A stretch of 62,494 bases of DNA from Zygnema cylindricum. Lineage: Eukaryota; Streptophyta; Zygnematophyceae; Zygnematales; Zygnemataceae. The stretch's first letter is position 1; the number at the start of each line of letters is the position of its first letter. Below are positions 34,158 through 44,615 of the stretch, piece after piece. Location: positions 1 through 62,494 of the forward strand of contig JBBHKE010001680.1 in NCBI GenBank assembly GCA_037447655.1, in the 5' to 3' direction. Both the position numbers and the translations under genes were made by a program. A model generated the notes under the pieces. That model was not told where the DNA came from and searched no databases. It was given only the letters and a program-made list of their open reading frames with translations.

Positions 34158-35152
34158 ATGACTGCTCCTGCTTCATCTTCATCTTCAGTGGGTGAAGTAT
34201 TAACAGAACAACAGGTTACAGGCTCGCCCTCACGGATACCAATTTTTGATGGAACGAAATACCTTTATTGGTCTGATTTGGTTGAGTCAAATTTTACTCA
34301 AGTTAAACTGTTTGATGTAGTTGATGGCAATCTTGCTTAAACTGATGCATCCTATCGTGGGAGAAATCAGTAGGCTTTGCATCTTTTAAAGTTAATGATT
34401 TCACAGGATTTGCTTATGTCACATATTAACATGAAAAAGGCGTCAAAAATTTGGACCTTACTGAAAAACCATCTACCTGAAAGCTAATGCTCAGCATGTG
34501 ATTATTACATCTGGGAACATTTGGGACTACAGGTATACAGGTGCTAGTATGGCAAAATACTTTAATGGACTTCGGATTTTATTAAAAGATAATGCATTTT
34601 TAAGGGGGGAACTTCTCCCCTTACCATCAGGCTATGATTCTTATGCTATGACTTCCTGAACAATATATAAGAGCCTCAGGAAATTTCAAAAAGTTTGATA
34701 AGTCAGTCTGAAATCTAGCAAAAACTAGAGAACCAGTGCTAGAGGAAGAGTCAAGAGTTATAGCTCTTAATCCAAGAAAGTCTTCTGTAGCTTTTAACGT
34801 CCAGTATCAAGGAAACAGATCTCAAGGTTATCAAGGTTTTCAATCTTACAACAAGTGTGTTTATTGTTACAGTCAAGGACATCTGTACAAACACTGTCCT
34901 AAGTTTCTCAAAGCTTGTGAGACAAGTGTGTTCAGAAATGGATGGAAACCAAAAGGGATCTACACACCACCTAGGCCACATTTTACACCACCGCCACCCC
35001 CTTCCAAAATTGAGGCATTTTCAGCTGACACACTGGATCCGGAGTCGGTCAACAAGGGAAATGCGCCGGATGTTGTCAGTTTTCCAAAAACTGAAGACAA
35101 AGAGTTTTTCGCTCTTGCGAAACTGATGGAGGGAGACAAAGACCGCGAATAG
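34158..35152 (+). pseudogene. Copia gag (broken)
   Basis: Starts at 34158 with a Ser-rich leader (MTAPASSSSSVGEV), then RIPIFDGTKYLYWSDLV, the usual gag start of this family. A stop occurs at 34338. The distal part 34736-35152 has a zinc knuckle CVYCYSQGHLYKHC (C-x2-C-x4-H-x4-C) and a Pro-rich tail. Intervening sequence contains stops and at least one shift. Confidence 0.82.
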
Positions 35153-35494
35153 ATCATGGACTCCGGAAGCTCTTCTCATATGTGCTAGAAAAAGGCCTCT
35201 TTCACAGATCTACAACCTATCCCCACTAGACATATCTACTATGTTTGTGGTGCCACATTTGAAGCAAAAGCCCAAGGAACTGTCATCCTTATGTGTGAGA
35301 TAGGTGGCCATGCAGTTCCAAGAACTCTCTATGATGTGCTGTATGTCCCTCAGTTCAAAAAGAATTTGTTTTCTACATCAGTTGCAGAAAGTAGAGGCTT
35401 TGAAATACTTTAGAAGCTAGGAAAGAAAATAGTCAGCAAAGAGGGAAGGATAGTTGTAATGGGAACTAGAGGCCCTAACAACTTGTACCGGATG
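35153..35494 (+). pseudogene. Copia protease (broken)
   Basis: The active-site line IMDSGSSSHMC follows directly after the gag stop, at about 35155. Next comes a readable TRHIYYVCGATFEA...LYDVLYVPQFKKNLFS segment, typical of copia protease running into the integrase leader. Stops interrupt it at about 35188 and 35411. Confidence 0.78.
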
Positions 35495-35628
35495 GACCTG
35501 GTGAATACAACTTCTTTTGCTTACTCCAGTGTCATATCTGATAATGTTTTGTGGCATAAAAGACCTGGTGAATACAACTTCTTTTGCTTACTCCAGTGTC
35601 TTATCTGATAATGTTTTGTGGCATAAAA
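35495..35628 (+). repeat. 67-bp tandem duplication in copia
   Basis: Two copies of a 67-bp segment starting GACCTGGTGAATAC (35495 and 35562), nearly identical. 67 is not a multiple of three, so it shifts the frame between protease and integrase. Confidence 0.9.
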
Positions 35629-36601
35629 TTTTGGGTCATGTTCATAACGACAGGCTCGAAAAGATGGTAAAGAATGATATGGTAGGAGTTAAACTTGGTC
35701 AACAAGAGTCAAATATTTGTGATGGTTGTGCTTTGGGTAAGATTCATAAACTTCCTTTACCTCAAACCGCAGATTTTAGAGCAACTAATCACTTGGAGCT
35801 TATTCACTCAGATGTGTAGGGACCCTCCAAAAAACCATCTCTGGTTGGGAGCAAATACTTTGTTACATTCACTGATGACTTTTCGAGATTCAACCAGATC
35901 TATTTCATGAAGGAGAAAAAAAAGGTCTTCACCCACTTTGAACATTTTTGGGTCTAGGCAGAAAAGCTTCACGGTAAGACCTGACAATGGAGGTGAATAT
36001 ACTTCCAATGAATTTGGTGCTTATTTAAAATAAAATGGTATCTCTCATCAGTTTACTGTTCCATATACTCTTGAACATAATGCAGTCTCAAAAAGGTTTA
36101 ATAGAACTCTAACTGAGAGTGTTAAACCTATGTTGGTTGATAAAGGAGTAGATATTAAGTTTTGGGCTGAAGCTTATCAAACTGCAGCATATATTAGGAA
36201 CTGACTAGAAACTGTATCTGTTCAAGGAAAAACACCTTATGAATTGTGGACAAGGTAGAAAACCAGATGTTAGTGACTTCAGAGTGTTTGGTAGTAAATG
36301 CTTTGTACTAGATAATTTACCAAACTGGAAACTAAGTCCAAAGTCAAAACCTGGAATCATCATGGGATATGATGATGAATCTGTAGGATATAAGGTTTAT
36401 TGTCCTCAAAAACATACCATTCAATTTGCCAAAAATATTCTAATGAAAGATGAGGGTGAATCTATAGATGTATTTAGTATGGATGAAAGTGCGAAGAAAG
36501 AAAAACTCCAAGAATATGTCATTTTGGATCAAATTCCGTTTCAGTCATCTACAGCTTCTACTTCTTCTTCTCTTGGAGTGAAAAATATTGGAATACCATG
36601 A
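35629..36601 (+). pseudogene. Copia integrase (broken)
   Basis: The zinc-binding region LWHKILGHVHNDRLEKM ... CDGCALGK lies at about 35608-35740. The core begins HLELIHSDV (Asp) with a stop after it at 35817. The second Asp is in RPDNGGEYTSNEF near 35980. The Glu region is in PYTLEHNAVSKRFNRTL near 36070. The C-terminal part 36239-36601 reads KPDVSDFRVFGSKCFV and GIIMGYDDESVGYKVY. Confidence 0.82.
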
Positions 36602-36690
36602 GCTAGTGAACCGCAAATAACAGCTGACACTAATCTTCCTCGAACCCAAAATCGAAGTCGGGATCGAACTGTTCTAGCCTCAGATTTTCC

Positions 36691-36703
36691 GGGGGGGGGG
36701 GGG
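36691..36703 (+). repeat. G13 homopolymer
   Basis: A run of 13 G in the integrase-RT spacer of the copia element. It disrupts the frame unless its length is a suitable multiple, and it is a likely place for replication slippage or assembly error. Confidence 0.85.
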
Positions 36704-37918
36704 ACAGAGTTCTCGCTTGAGGGGAAAACAAGTTCAATATGTTTTTTCTGCAAGCACCGGGGAGCCTGTTACCATTCATGAAGCATTTTCTGTTCATGAA
36801 AAGGATCACTGGATAGCAGCTGCAAATGATGAGATGAGGTCGATTAGGATCACTGGATAGCAGCTGCAAATGATGAGATGAGGTCGATTATGGAAGCTCA
36901 GACGTGGGAAATTGTGGAGCTTCCACCAAATCGAAAAGCCATTGGTCGCAAGTGGGTCTTCAAAGTGAAACTCAACGCAGACAACACTATTGAAAGGTAT
37001 AAAGCTCGTCTGGTTGCAAAGGGCTTTAGTCAAAAGGAAGGAATAGACTAGGAGGAAACCTTTTCTCCTGTTGTCAGGTTTCCCACTGTTAGAGTCTTGT
37101 TATCTCTAGCTGCAATAGAAAATAAGGAGCTGCATCAAATGAATGTTAAAACTGCTTTCTTGCATAGAGATTTAGAGGAAGTAATTTATATGAAACAACG
37201 TGAAGGGTATGCAGAAAAAGAAAAGGAAAATCTGGTTTGTAAACTGTTGTAATCACTGTATGGATTAAAACAGGCTCCACGTCAGTGGAATCTGAAATTA
37301 GATGAGTTTCTTACGAGTCTAGGTTCCATAAGGATCAGCTCAGATCACTCCGTTTACGTCATGGAAGGAGAGGATGGTGTGATCTATGTAGCAGTGTATG
37401 TAGATTGCATGTTGCTTATTAGTAAGTATATAAATGAGATAAATAAGATAAAAGGATCTCTGAATGCCAAGTTTGAAATGAAGGATTTAGGTGAGGCGAA
37501 GTACATCCTTGGCATTCAGGTAGAGAGAGATGGGAATCATAAGGTAATTTATCTCACTCAGAGAGAGGCTATTGGAAATGTACTTGAAAGATTTGGCATG
37601 GCAGAGGCAAAAGGGAGTGCCATCCCTATGGAGTTCAGGCAAAAAGTGGAAGGAAAGGAGACAGATGGAGGAATGCTACTCGAGGATGACATTGAACCAG
37701 CGGAGTCAAAGTTCATGTCCACAATTCCCTACAGACAGGTTGTTGGGAGCCTTATCTATTTCATGAACTGCACGCGTCCTGAAATTGCAGCGGTCGTTGG
37801 AGCTCTGAGCCAAAACCTTCAGAATCTAAAAAGATCAGATTGGGAGGCAGCAAAAAGAGTTCTCGATACCTCGCAAGAACGCGGGATATCCGACTTTCTC
37901 TCGGAGGAGATGAAGTGA
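36704..37918 (+). pseudogene. Copia reverse transcriptase (broken)
   Basis: A 44-bp tandem duplication at 36802-36889 shifts the frame at the RT start. Then follow WEIVELPPNRKAIGRKWVFK, RLVAKGFSQKEGID, an altered first catalytic line (HQMNVKTAFLHRDLEEV, Asp in the expected D-V position replaced by NVKTAFL), SLYGLKQAPRQW, and the frame 37361-37918 with VYVDCMLLIS. The last is the YVDD motif with the second Asp changed to Cys. The rest reads FEMKDLGEAKYILGIQV. Catalysis would be lost even without the stops. Confidence 0.83.
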
Positions 37919-38380
37919 AAATTAGCACTTGGAGTGATGCGAGTTATGGTGACATGCCAAGCCGACACTCTACCACTAGATTCATTTTGAAGATCGGTAA
38001 TGGCATTTGCTGCTAGACCAGCAAGCTTCAAAAGGTGACTGCTCAATCAACCATGGAAGCTGAATATATGGTAGCCAGCTCAGCTGTTAAACAACTTCTT
38101 TGGGTAAAATCTCTTTTACAAAAACAGAAATTTATGCAGTCAGGTCCTCAGGTCCTATGGTGTGACAATCAAGCTGCTATTGCTATTGCTTGTAATCTAA
38201 GTCTGATGACTTGAAAAGTAAGCATATTGATATTAAATTACACTTTGTGAGAGAAAAGGTGATGGCTAGAATTCTGAAGCTTAGCTACTTACCCGATGAG
38301 GAAATGCTACCAGATATGATGACAAAACCCTTGCCTGCACCAAAATTAAAATTCTGTAGAAGAGGCATGTGGTCTTAGTG
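37919..38380 (+). pseudogene. Copia RNase H (broken)
   Basis: Reads STMEAEYMVASSAVKQLLWV and LWCDNQAAIAIA (conserved Asp) followed by HIDIKLHFVREKV and a C-terminal DMMTKPLP line, in two frames. This ends the pol gene shortly before the polypurine tract AAGATTTAGGGGAG (38395-38408). Confidence 0.8.
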
Positions 38381-38408
38381 GCTAGTAGAGTCTAAAGATT
38401 TAGGGGAG

Positions 38409-38966
38409 TGTTGTTTTGAAAGCATTAGTCCTCACTAAGCCTCCTATGTGAGGGGAGTGTCTTCTGAGTACTTAGTTTATTTTGTGGAAGCCTAGTTCAA
38501 TATGTACCAGAATTACTGTGATAGTGAACAGTGAGAGAGTATATTGTGTATCAAGTAACGGGACACGAGTCAGCAAACTCTAATGAGACACTCCACCAAA
38601 CTCGGTTCTACGACTCAGATTCACTGGAAGACCGAGGTGTCACACAAAGTTTCATATTGGATGAAACTCCTCAAAGATGGACCGGCGAGGATTTGCTGGC
38701 GACGGACGCTGGTCAGCCGAGACCACATTTATTATTATCCGACGTGTTTTTGTACAGTATAGTGTGACATAACATATCCCTGTTTTGTATTTAGACGTGT
38801 TTTGTTTGATTAAAGACTCGGCCTACGTTCATTCTGTATGACATACCTTGAAATATTCAGGTATCCTTCTTTGATCTGGTAGATATTATTGATGCATGGC
38901 TGATATGACTTCTTACCTTGATTAGGATAGTGAGTGGTTGCTAGTCTTCAAAAAGATAGATCTTTT
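38409..38966 (+). repeat. Copia second LTR
   Basis: Starts TGTTGTTTTGAAAGCATTAG directly after the polypurine tract and matches 33330-33890 with scattered differences and small indels. It is followed by another primer site rather than by host DNA. Confidence 0.8.
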
Positions 38967-39276
38967 TGGTATAAGAGTAGGACTTAATCATTTTAGAAGT
39001 TATGAACTTGTTGTATCAAGTTATGCTTTAGCATTTTGATATCCTTGAGTGAGATTATTTCTCAGATCTGTTTGCAGATTTCTGTGTTAATTTGCACTTG
39101 TGTTTCTTTCTATATTGTCTGCATTGTGAAAGATTTCTAGGCCATTTGGTTGCCTAAATTGTCTTTGGTTGTGTTCCAAAATTGTATGTTTTTTTTATCA
39201 TATGTGGGAGCTTCTTGCTTGTTTTAATTTTGTGATGTCTACTCCTGCCTCATCTTCATCTTCAGTGGGTGTAGTA
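38967..39276 (+). mobile_element. Partial second copia unit (primer site, leader, gag start)
   Basis: About 310 bp matching 33891-34203: primer site, leader and the first codons of gag (ATG at about 39235, Ser-rich start). It is cut where it meets the Ty3 sequence. It shows that the copia insertion was once at least a partial tandem dimer. Confidence 0.8.
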
Positions 39277-41820
39277 TACACAGAACAAAATCTTCTATTC
39301 TAAAGTTTTTGACATGCCTTTCGTTCAATGGGTCAGAATTCCCTCCCAAAATATTCTTTCAAATCACAACAAAATAAGGATCTTTATCATAAACATTTCT
39401 AATATCATCTAAAAACAATTCATCCCGAACTATCACACTTATTTCAAAACATCTACTTAAAGGATCTTCGACTATATTCGACTTTCTAAGAATATGTTTG
39501 ACATTAAATTTGATATATATCAATTTCTACATCCACCTAAACTGTCTCCCAGTCATAATTTGTGCATCATTTAATCTTTGTAGATAGGAGAGTGTCTTAT
39601 TATCAGAGTGATCTCTAAATTGTTTATTATAAAAATAACAATACCATTTCACCAATGTATGAACAATTGCAAGTAATTATTTTTCCTGTGCTGGATAGTT
39701 CTTTCCAACATTATTGAATTTGCTGGACTCAAAATCAATAGGCTGAAAATGTTTGCCGACTTTTTGACTTATGAATGCACCAGACCTTTATCAGATGCAT
39801 AAATAGTGATCAGAACTTCGAATTCTCGAACAAGATTAGGATACACTACACCGCCAATCGTTATTAACCTGTAAGTTTTTTTAGCGTTTACAAATAATTA
39901 GAGTGGTTTACGTTAATTGGGAATTTGAAATTTTTTGAAGAAATCGTCTATTCTAATAAAGAATTGGGGTTTTCTTTTAAATAGTGTGGATAATTCTATT
40001 TGAGAATAAAAAAAAAGGTGGGACGAAATTAGCGTACACAACGCTAATAACGATTGTCGGTGTAGTGTAGGGGCAGAGGTCAATTTCCCTTTTAGTTCCT
40101 CGAAAGCTCTCTTTTGATCGGTTCCGCACACAAACGTCTCTTTCTCCCGAACTAAATCTATCAAAGGTGCGGCGATCATACTGAAGTTCTTAATAAATAT
40201 CTTGTAATAAGTGGCCAATCCCAAAAATGATCTAACTTCTGTGACATTAGTGGGTTGTTTCCAATTTTGAATTGTAGTTATTTTGGATGGATCTGTTTTA
40301 GCACCTTCCCCACTAACTCTATGTCTCAACAATAATTGTTCACTTTTAATAAAACCTGATTTTGACAATTTTCCATATAGCTTTTATTTTCCTTAACCTT
40401 TCCAACACTCTCCTTAAATGAGTTACATGTTGTTTTTGATTCAGATTTGTAAGTAGAATATCATCCATAAACACCTGAACAGAGCTCATATGTATATTCT
40501 CCGAAAGGCTTGGTTCATTAATCTTTGATAAGTAGACGGTGCATTCGTCAAACCAAATTGCATCATTATCCATTCAAAATGACCGACTCTAGTTATAAAA
40601 GCAATTTTGTCAACATCTTTAGTTCTAATTAGCACCTGATTAAAGCCATTACGCAGATCAATCAAAGAAAATAATTTAGCACCTTTCAAACGATCTATCG
40701 AATCAGAAATTTAAGGTAACAGATACTTATCATTCACCGTAATCTTATTTCGACTACGATCGTCGACACTCGTTCTCAACGTTCCGTCTTTCTTTTTGAG
40801 GAAGAGAACTAGTACTCCGTACGGTGATTTGGTTGGTTGGATATATCTTTTCTCTAGTAGCTCATTGATTTGTTTCTTAAACTCCTCCTGCTCAAAGAAA
40901 TTGGGCTTATAAATTCTTGTGACATGAGGATTACATACAGGTTCAAGGTTAATAACATGTTCCACATCTCGGGAAGGTGGCCTCCCTAAGGGTAAGTCAC
41001 TTGGGAAAAAATCTCTAAATTCAAAAATCAAATCTTTAACAACAACATCAGATGTATTAATGTCAGTTAAAAAATCAGATTTTTGTTTTTCAAGAGTTTT
41101 AGTAGTGTCTGATTTAGGAATAATATCAATGTTAATGTTTTCTCCCCCTCTTTCATCAATAACTGCCTCACTTACTAATAACAAGAAAGCATGATTTGTT
41201 TTATCTTTTAAATGGTATTTAAATTGTTTAGTAGTAATCAAACCTTCCACTCCCAATTTGGTTATGTTATTTACATGATTCCTATGCAACTTCTTCGAGG
41301 GTAATGCTTGCAAAACCTTCCAACCGTTTTCATACTTCACTCTGAAGGTGTTAGTTTCCCAATTGATTTGAGGGTTATGTTCAATTAACCAAGGCTTTCC
41401 CAGTATTAGCTCCTCACTACCTAAATTCATTATTTCGCACGCGACTTTCATTTTATGACCCTGGATATCAACTTATATTGTGTTAGTTTGTAAATCTAAT
41501 GTGGACTAATTACCTTTTGCCACCTGAACATGCAAAGGTTTTTCCCTTATGACTGCAGGAATTTAATTTTCCTCTACAAACTTATGTGAAATAAAATTAT
41601 GTGTAGCTCCTAAATATACCATAACTCTCAATAGTTTCCCTTCCAATAAAGACTCGAATCTGATCAAACTGTGTATGGTTTCATCGTTACTTAACTGTCC
41701 TAACATAGGTCCGTTGTTTAAGAGTTCCATCAAAAGAATTCTTTAAACTATGCATTTTAGTTAGCATCATAATAAATTCAGCTATCTAAGCCTTTCCATT
41801 CATTAGCTTGCCCTTGAGTG
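39277..41820 (-). pseudogene. Ty3 protease-RT-RNase H, unit A (broken)
   Basis: 40711-41451 (246 codons) covers the protease-RT linker and RT start ([37 protein letters not shown]). 40486-40689 reads FSLIDLRNGFNQVLI (catalytic Asp). 40346-40573 reads VFMDDILLTN (catalytic DD). 39913-40368 gives the FLGLATYYKIF line; RNase H is cut by a MITE at 39849-40062. The protease site near 41600-41630 reads VYLGATHNFISHK, so Asp and Ser of DSG are replaced, as in unit 1 of the plus array. Confidence 0.84.
39849..40062. mobile_element. MITE family 1, short 214-bp copy
   Basis: Inverted termini CACCGCCAATCGTTATTA and, on the other strand, CACCGACAATCGTTATTAGC, with TA duplications (39847-39848, 40063-40064). 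The interior is not similar to the 591-bp copy. It occupies exactly the same nucleotide of RNase H as that copy does in unit B. Confidence 0.87.
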
Positions 41821-42640
41821 ATCGAGTTTCCCGATTATACCTCAACAGATCCTCTAATTCTAATGACTTATCTCGTAATTCTTTCAAATTTATAAAATTT
41901 TTATGTTTCAATTTTGATTTCAATATAAGTTTCAGATAGTTCAAAAAATGCAACTTAGCCATTTCATCAGTAAAACCTACGACATGAATGCTAGATGAGT
42001 CAAATTACACAATATAATCTTTCACAGATCATGTTTGCTTACAATGTAGCCAGTTTTCATCCATTCTGGATTTATAAGTGACAAACAAGGAACGCGTTTT
42101 GATCGCAATCTTAAAAGTTTCCCAATCTGCATTATCGAGAATTAGGTTAGACATTTTCTAAGTGTAATACCAAAACTTAGCATCACATTTGAGACTGCTA
42201 ACAGCAAAAGAAGTGTAATCATCAAAATCATAATTTTTAGATTCCAAATAGTGCTCTATTTGAAAAATCCAAACATCTAACTTATCAATCTTGTTACCAT
42301 CAAACCATGGTGCCTCACTAATAGAAAATTTCATATATCATATCTTTTTAGGTCTATTGTGATCATCCTCTCTAAAACATACATTTTTCTTACTACTCTC
42401 ACCCTTTTGGTCATTAACATCATTTGTGGTGTGGATTAAATTAATTAGCTTATCCAATTTTTGATTGAAAACATTCCCATTTTCGTTAACATCTTTTAAT
42501 TCACTCTTCAAATCAAATATTGTTTTATCCACAGCCGCAGCATGATTATTAAATATTTTGAACATATTCACAATTATCTTCTTCAAAACTTTCAAAGCAT
42601 TTTCCATTTCACGTTTCCATGAAGAATTTGCCATTATCAC
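41821..42640 (-). pseudogene. Ty3 gag, unit A (no nucleocapsid knuckle)
   Basis: The minus-strand frame 42640-42338 reads the gag N-terminus (MIMANSSWKREMENALKVL ... QKLDKLINLIHTTNDVND), close to unit 1. The rest to 41821 holds the capsid and second half of the domain in broken frames. At 41815-41835 the sequence passes from CGATCACTCA straight to AGGGCAAGC, the same loss of the zinc-knuckle region as in unit 1. Confidence 0.82.
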
Positions 42641-43383
42641 ACAATGAAATCAAGCAAAAAGAAAAATAGAATATAATTATCCAAAAGAGTTTGCGGCAGA
42701 TTTGAAGTCATCAGATTTCTCCTATCAAAGTCTTCCTTTCCTTAACAAATCCTTTGAAGGATATCAAAATTTGAGAAATCAAATAAACATTAAAAGTAAG
42801 TGAAAATTCAAGTTCACCAAACATTGAAATAGAAAGGTATTAGTTTCCCACAAATTTTGCAACAACAAAATTGAAAGCTCTCAATGGTAAAATTCAACCA
42901 CAAATTTTGCAACAGCAAATTTGAAAGCAATTAAGGGTAACAATTTAAGGTTTGAAAAGTTTTGAGTCATTTCTGGACTCCTTTGCTCTTGAATAAGTAA
43001 AGTACTTTACTTTCCTTCTCCTCCATTAGCAAATTCCCCATTTCCAACTACATCAAGCTCTTTTACTCTCTTATCCTCACATCCTCACCCTTCATGGATT
43101 GAAGCCCTACCTCTACACATGATTCATCGCTTGGAGAAGGCAAGTTTGTTCGGCCTCTAGGTAATTGGAGTGAGCTTCACCGGTGGCTACATTGCCCACC
43201 CCGCTTGAGTCCTTATGACCTAAAAACGCCCCACATCTAACTAGCCGCCGCTAGCACTGTGGTCACTTAGTTTCCCTCCAACCCCCTACCACTTCACATT
43301 GTGGTTCCACCGACACAAGTAAGAGCACCCTCACTGGTCACGCCTGTCGATTTTTGGTGAGTAAGCTTCTCATTGGTTTTTAA
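42641..43383 (-). other. Leader of the minus array
   Basis: Matches the leader at 5143-5890, including the duplicated TTGCAACAACAAAATTGAAAGC-type segment (42855-42930). No gene. Confidence 0.65.
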
Positions 43384-43400
43384 CCAAAGCACTGATACCA
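43384..43400 (-). other. Primer binding site of the minus array
   Basis: On the minus strand TGGTATCAGTGCTTTGG, identical to the plus-array site at 5126-5142, two bases from the LTR end. Confidence 0.88.
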
Positions 43401-43402
43401 TA

Positions 43403-44363
43403 TGTAAAAGGATTTCCTTCCTCTCACAAAATCCCATTGCTACAACCAATTTCAACCACACATTCCACACATTGGAAAATTTCATATTCACATTGGAAAG
43501 CACCCACATAAGGATAAACTTTAAATTAGAAGAAGGCTCTGCCCATATAACAGTAGTTTGGTCTCTTGCCCTGGTGGCTCAACCCTTCTTTTAAAGTGTG
43601 TTCAACTACTCTCCACTCTTAATAATTTTAACTCTTAACTACTAAAACACCACTTAGTTAGTATGAGATTTCAGTGCAAAAATGGCATTGCTCCAAATTG
43701 GTTTTAATTGCTCAGGACCAAGATCAGTCAAAATTTCCACAAACTTTTCCAAAGGAAAATATGTTTACTCTTCTCTTAGACTTCCCTATATATTCATCAT
43801 CGCCTTCGAATAGCAAGGCTAGAGTCAACGCTCTGTTGAACAGGTTTTACCTGGGAAAATCATTGATCGACTATGACTCAGATTGACTAATGCAAAAACG
43901 TGTGAAATCTCTTACTAACTACATAGGATTTACTAACCAATCAAACGCTACATTTCACAACATAACATTTACGTGCAAAAGTGCACGCCAAACGAAACGC
44001 AACTTCGTACGAACGTGCGTCGCCAATTTCACACCCGAAACTACCTACGAAATTCCATAAAGTGAAAGTGACGTTTCGTACTAAAAAATGTACGGAACGA
44101 ACCATTGTGCGTACCAAACTAAATATTGATTCATTTCGTACTTTTTAAATGTGCGCCTGAAAATCCGAGGCTAGTTTGACCCTTAACCCGTTACAATGAA
44201 CACCCACTTGTTATTTTGACCTCGCGTTGTCGTCTAAATACACCAAACGCTATATTTTTTAAATAACCCGATAAGTAGATTTGCGGGTACAAATTCAAAA
44301 CTCTATTTTCGAAACACTTAAATACCCATTTAGGAACAATTTCGATCCACTATTACTGTTACA
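43403..44363 (-). repeat. LTR7, complete 5' LTR of the minus array
   Basis: 961 bp; minus-strand start TGTAACAGTAATAGTGG at 44363 and end CCTTTTACA at 43403. A local rearrangement near 44262-44295 replaces the usual sequence with CCCGATAAGTAGATTTGCGG. It retains the ACGAAAC motif cluster (about 43980-44130). Confidence 0.88.
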
Positions 44364-44610
44364 ACTACGGCGGGTCAACATTTGTGGAGTGACTCCCCAT
44401 ATCTCTGCCCGCGGTATTGTCTTCTCCGCTCGAAGCTTCTTCTACGAGTGGCTCCACATGTGGTAATTCGGTTGCACCACTCGCCATTTTGGATCCCACA
44501 CTGTTCATCTCTCCGACCACCTCTTTAATAACAGGTCGACCACCTCTTGAATAAACCTCTTGAATAACAGGTGCAATGATATAACATATGTTCTTACATC
44601 TCGACACGTA
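44364..44610 (-). pseudogene. Unrecognised coding-like segment, 5' part of a split frame
   Basis: An open minus-strand frame runs from the copia2 target site toward LTR7. It has a hydrophobic stretch (NICYIIAPVIQEVY) and then an acidic Ser/Glu-rich part (EPLVEEASSGEDNTAGRDMG). If copia2 and one GTTAC are removed, the frame begins with an ATG just beyond the insertion (about 49625, minus strand). Its stop straddles the LTR7 edge, so the original frame may have gone on into what is now 25158. No family recognised. Confidence 0.35.
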
Positions 44611-44615
44611 GTTAC

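Larger units (their letters stand above)
33330..39276 (+). mobile_element. Ty1/copia retrotransposon with an extra partial second unit
   Basis: Order: LTR, primer site, gag, protease, integrase, RT, RNase H, polypurine tract, LTR, then again primer site, leader and the first codons of gag. Integrase before RT defines Ty1/copia. The left edge coincides with the LTR start (TGTTGTTTTGAAAG). The right edge falls inside the second copy of gag, where copia ACAGAACAA (about 34210) and the host gypsy sequence share nine bases. No target duplication is visible. The insert is in the opposite orientation to its Ty3 host. Confidence 0.88.
25159..44363 (-). mobile_element. Two-unit compound Ty3 retrotransposon array, minus strand
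   Basis: In transcription order: complete LTR7 (44363-43403), primer site, leader, gag, unit A pol (interrupted by copia at 33330-39276), truncated LTR6 (31956-31245) fused to gag, unit B pol, complete LTR5 (26134-25159). Without the copia insert and two MITEs it is about 12,449 bp, against about 12,448 bp for the plus array less its duplicated unit. LTR-plus-unit A is about 6,244 bp (plus array 6,236); truncated LTR, unit B and LTR is about 6,205 bp (plus array 6,212). The internal junctions are the same. The flanking pentamers ACTTG (left) and ACTAC (right) agree in only three positions, so the target duplication is not proven. Confidence 0.88.

Noticed and set aside
25154-44368. Target-site duplication ACTTG/ACTAC around the minus array
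   Set aside because: Only three of five bases agree. Recorded as unproven and not claimed.
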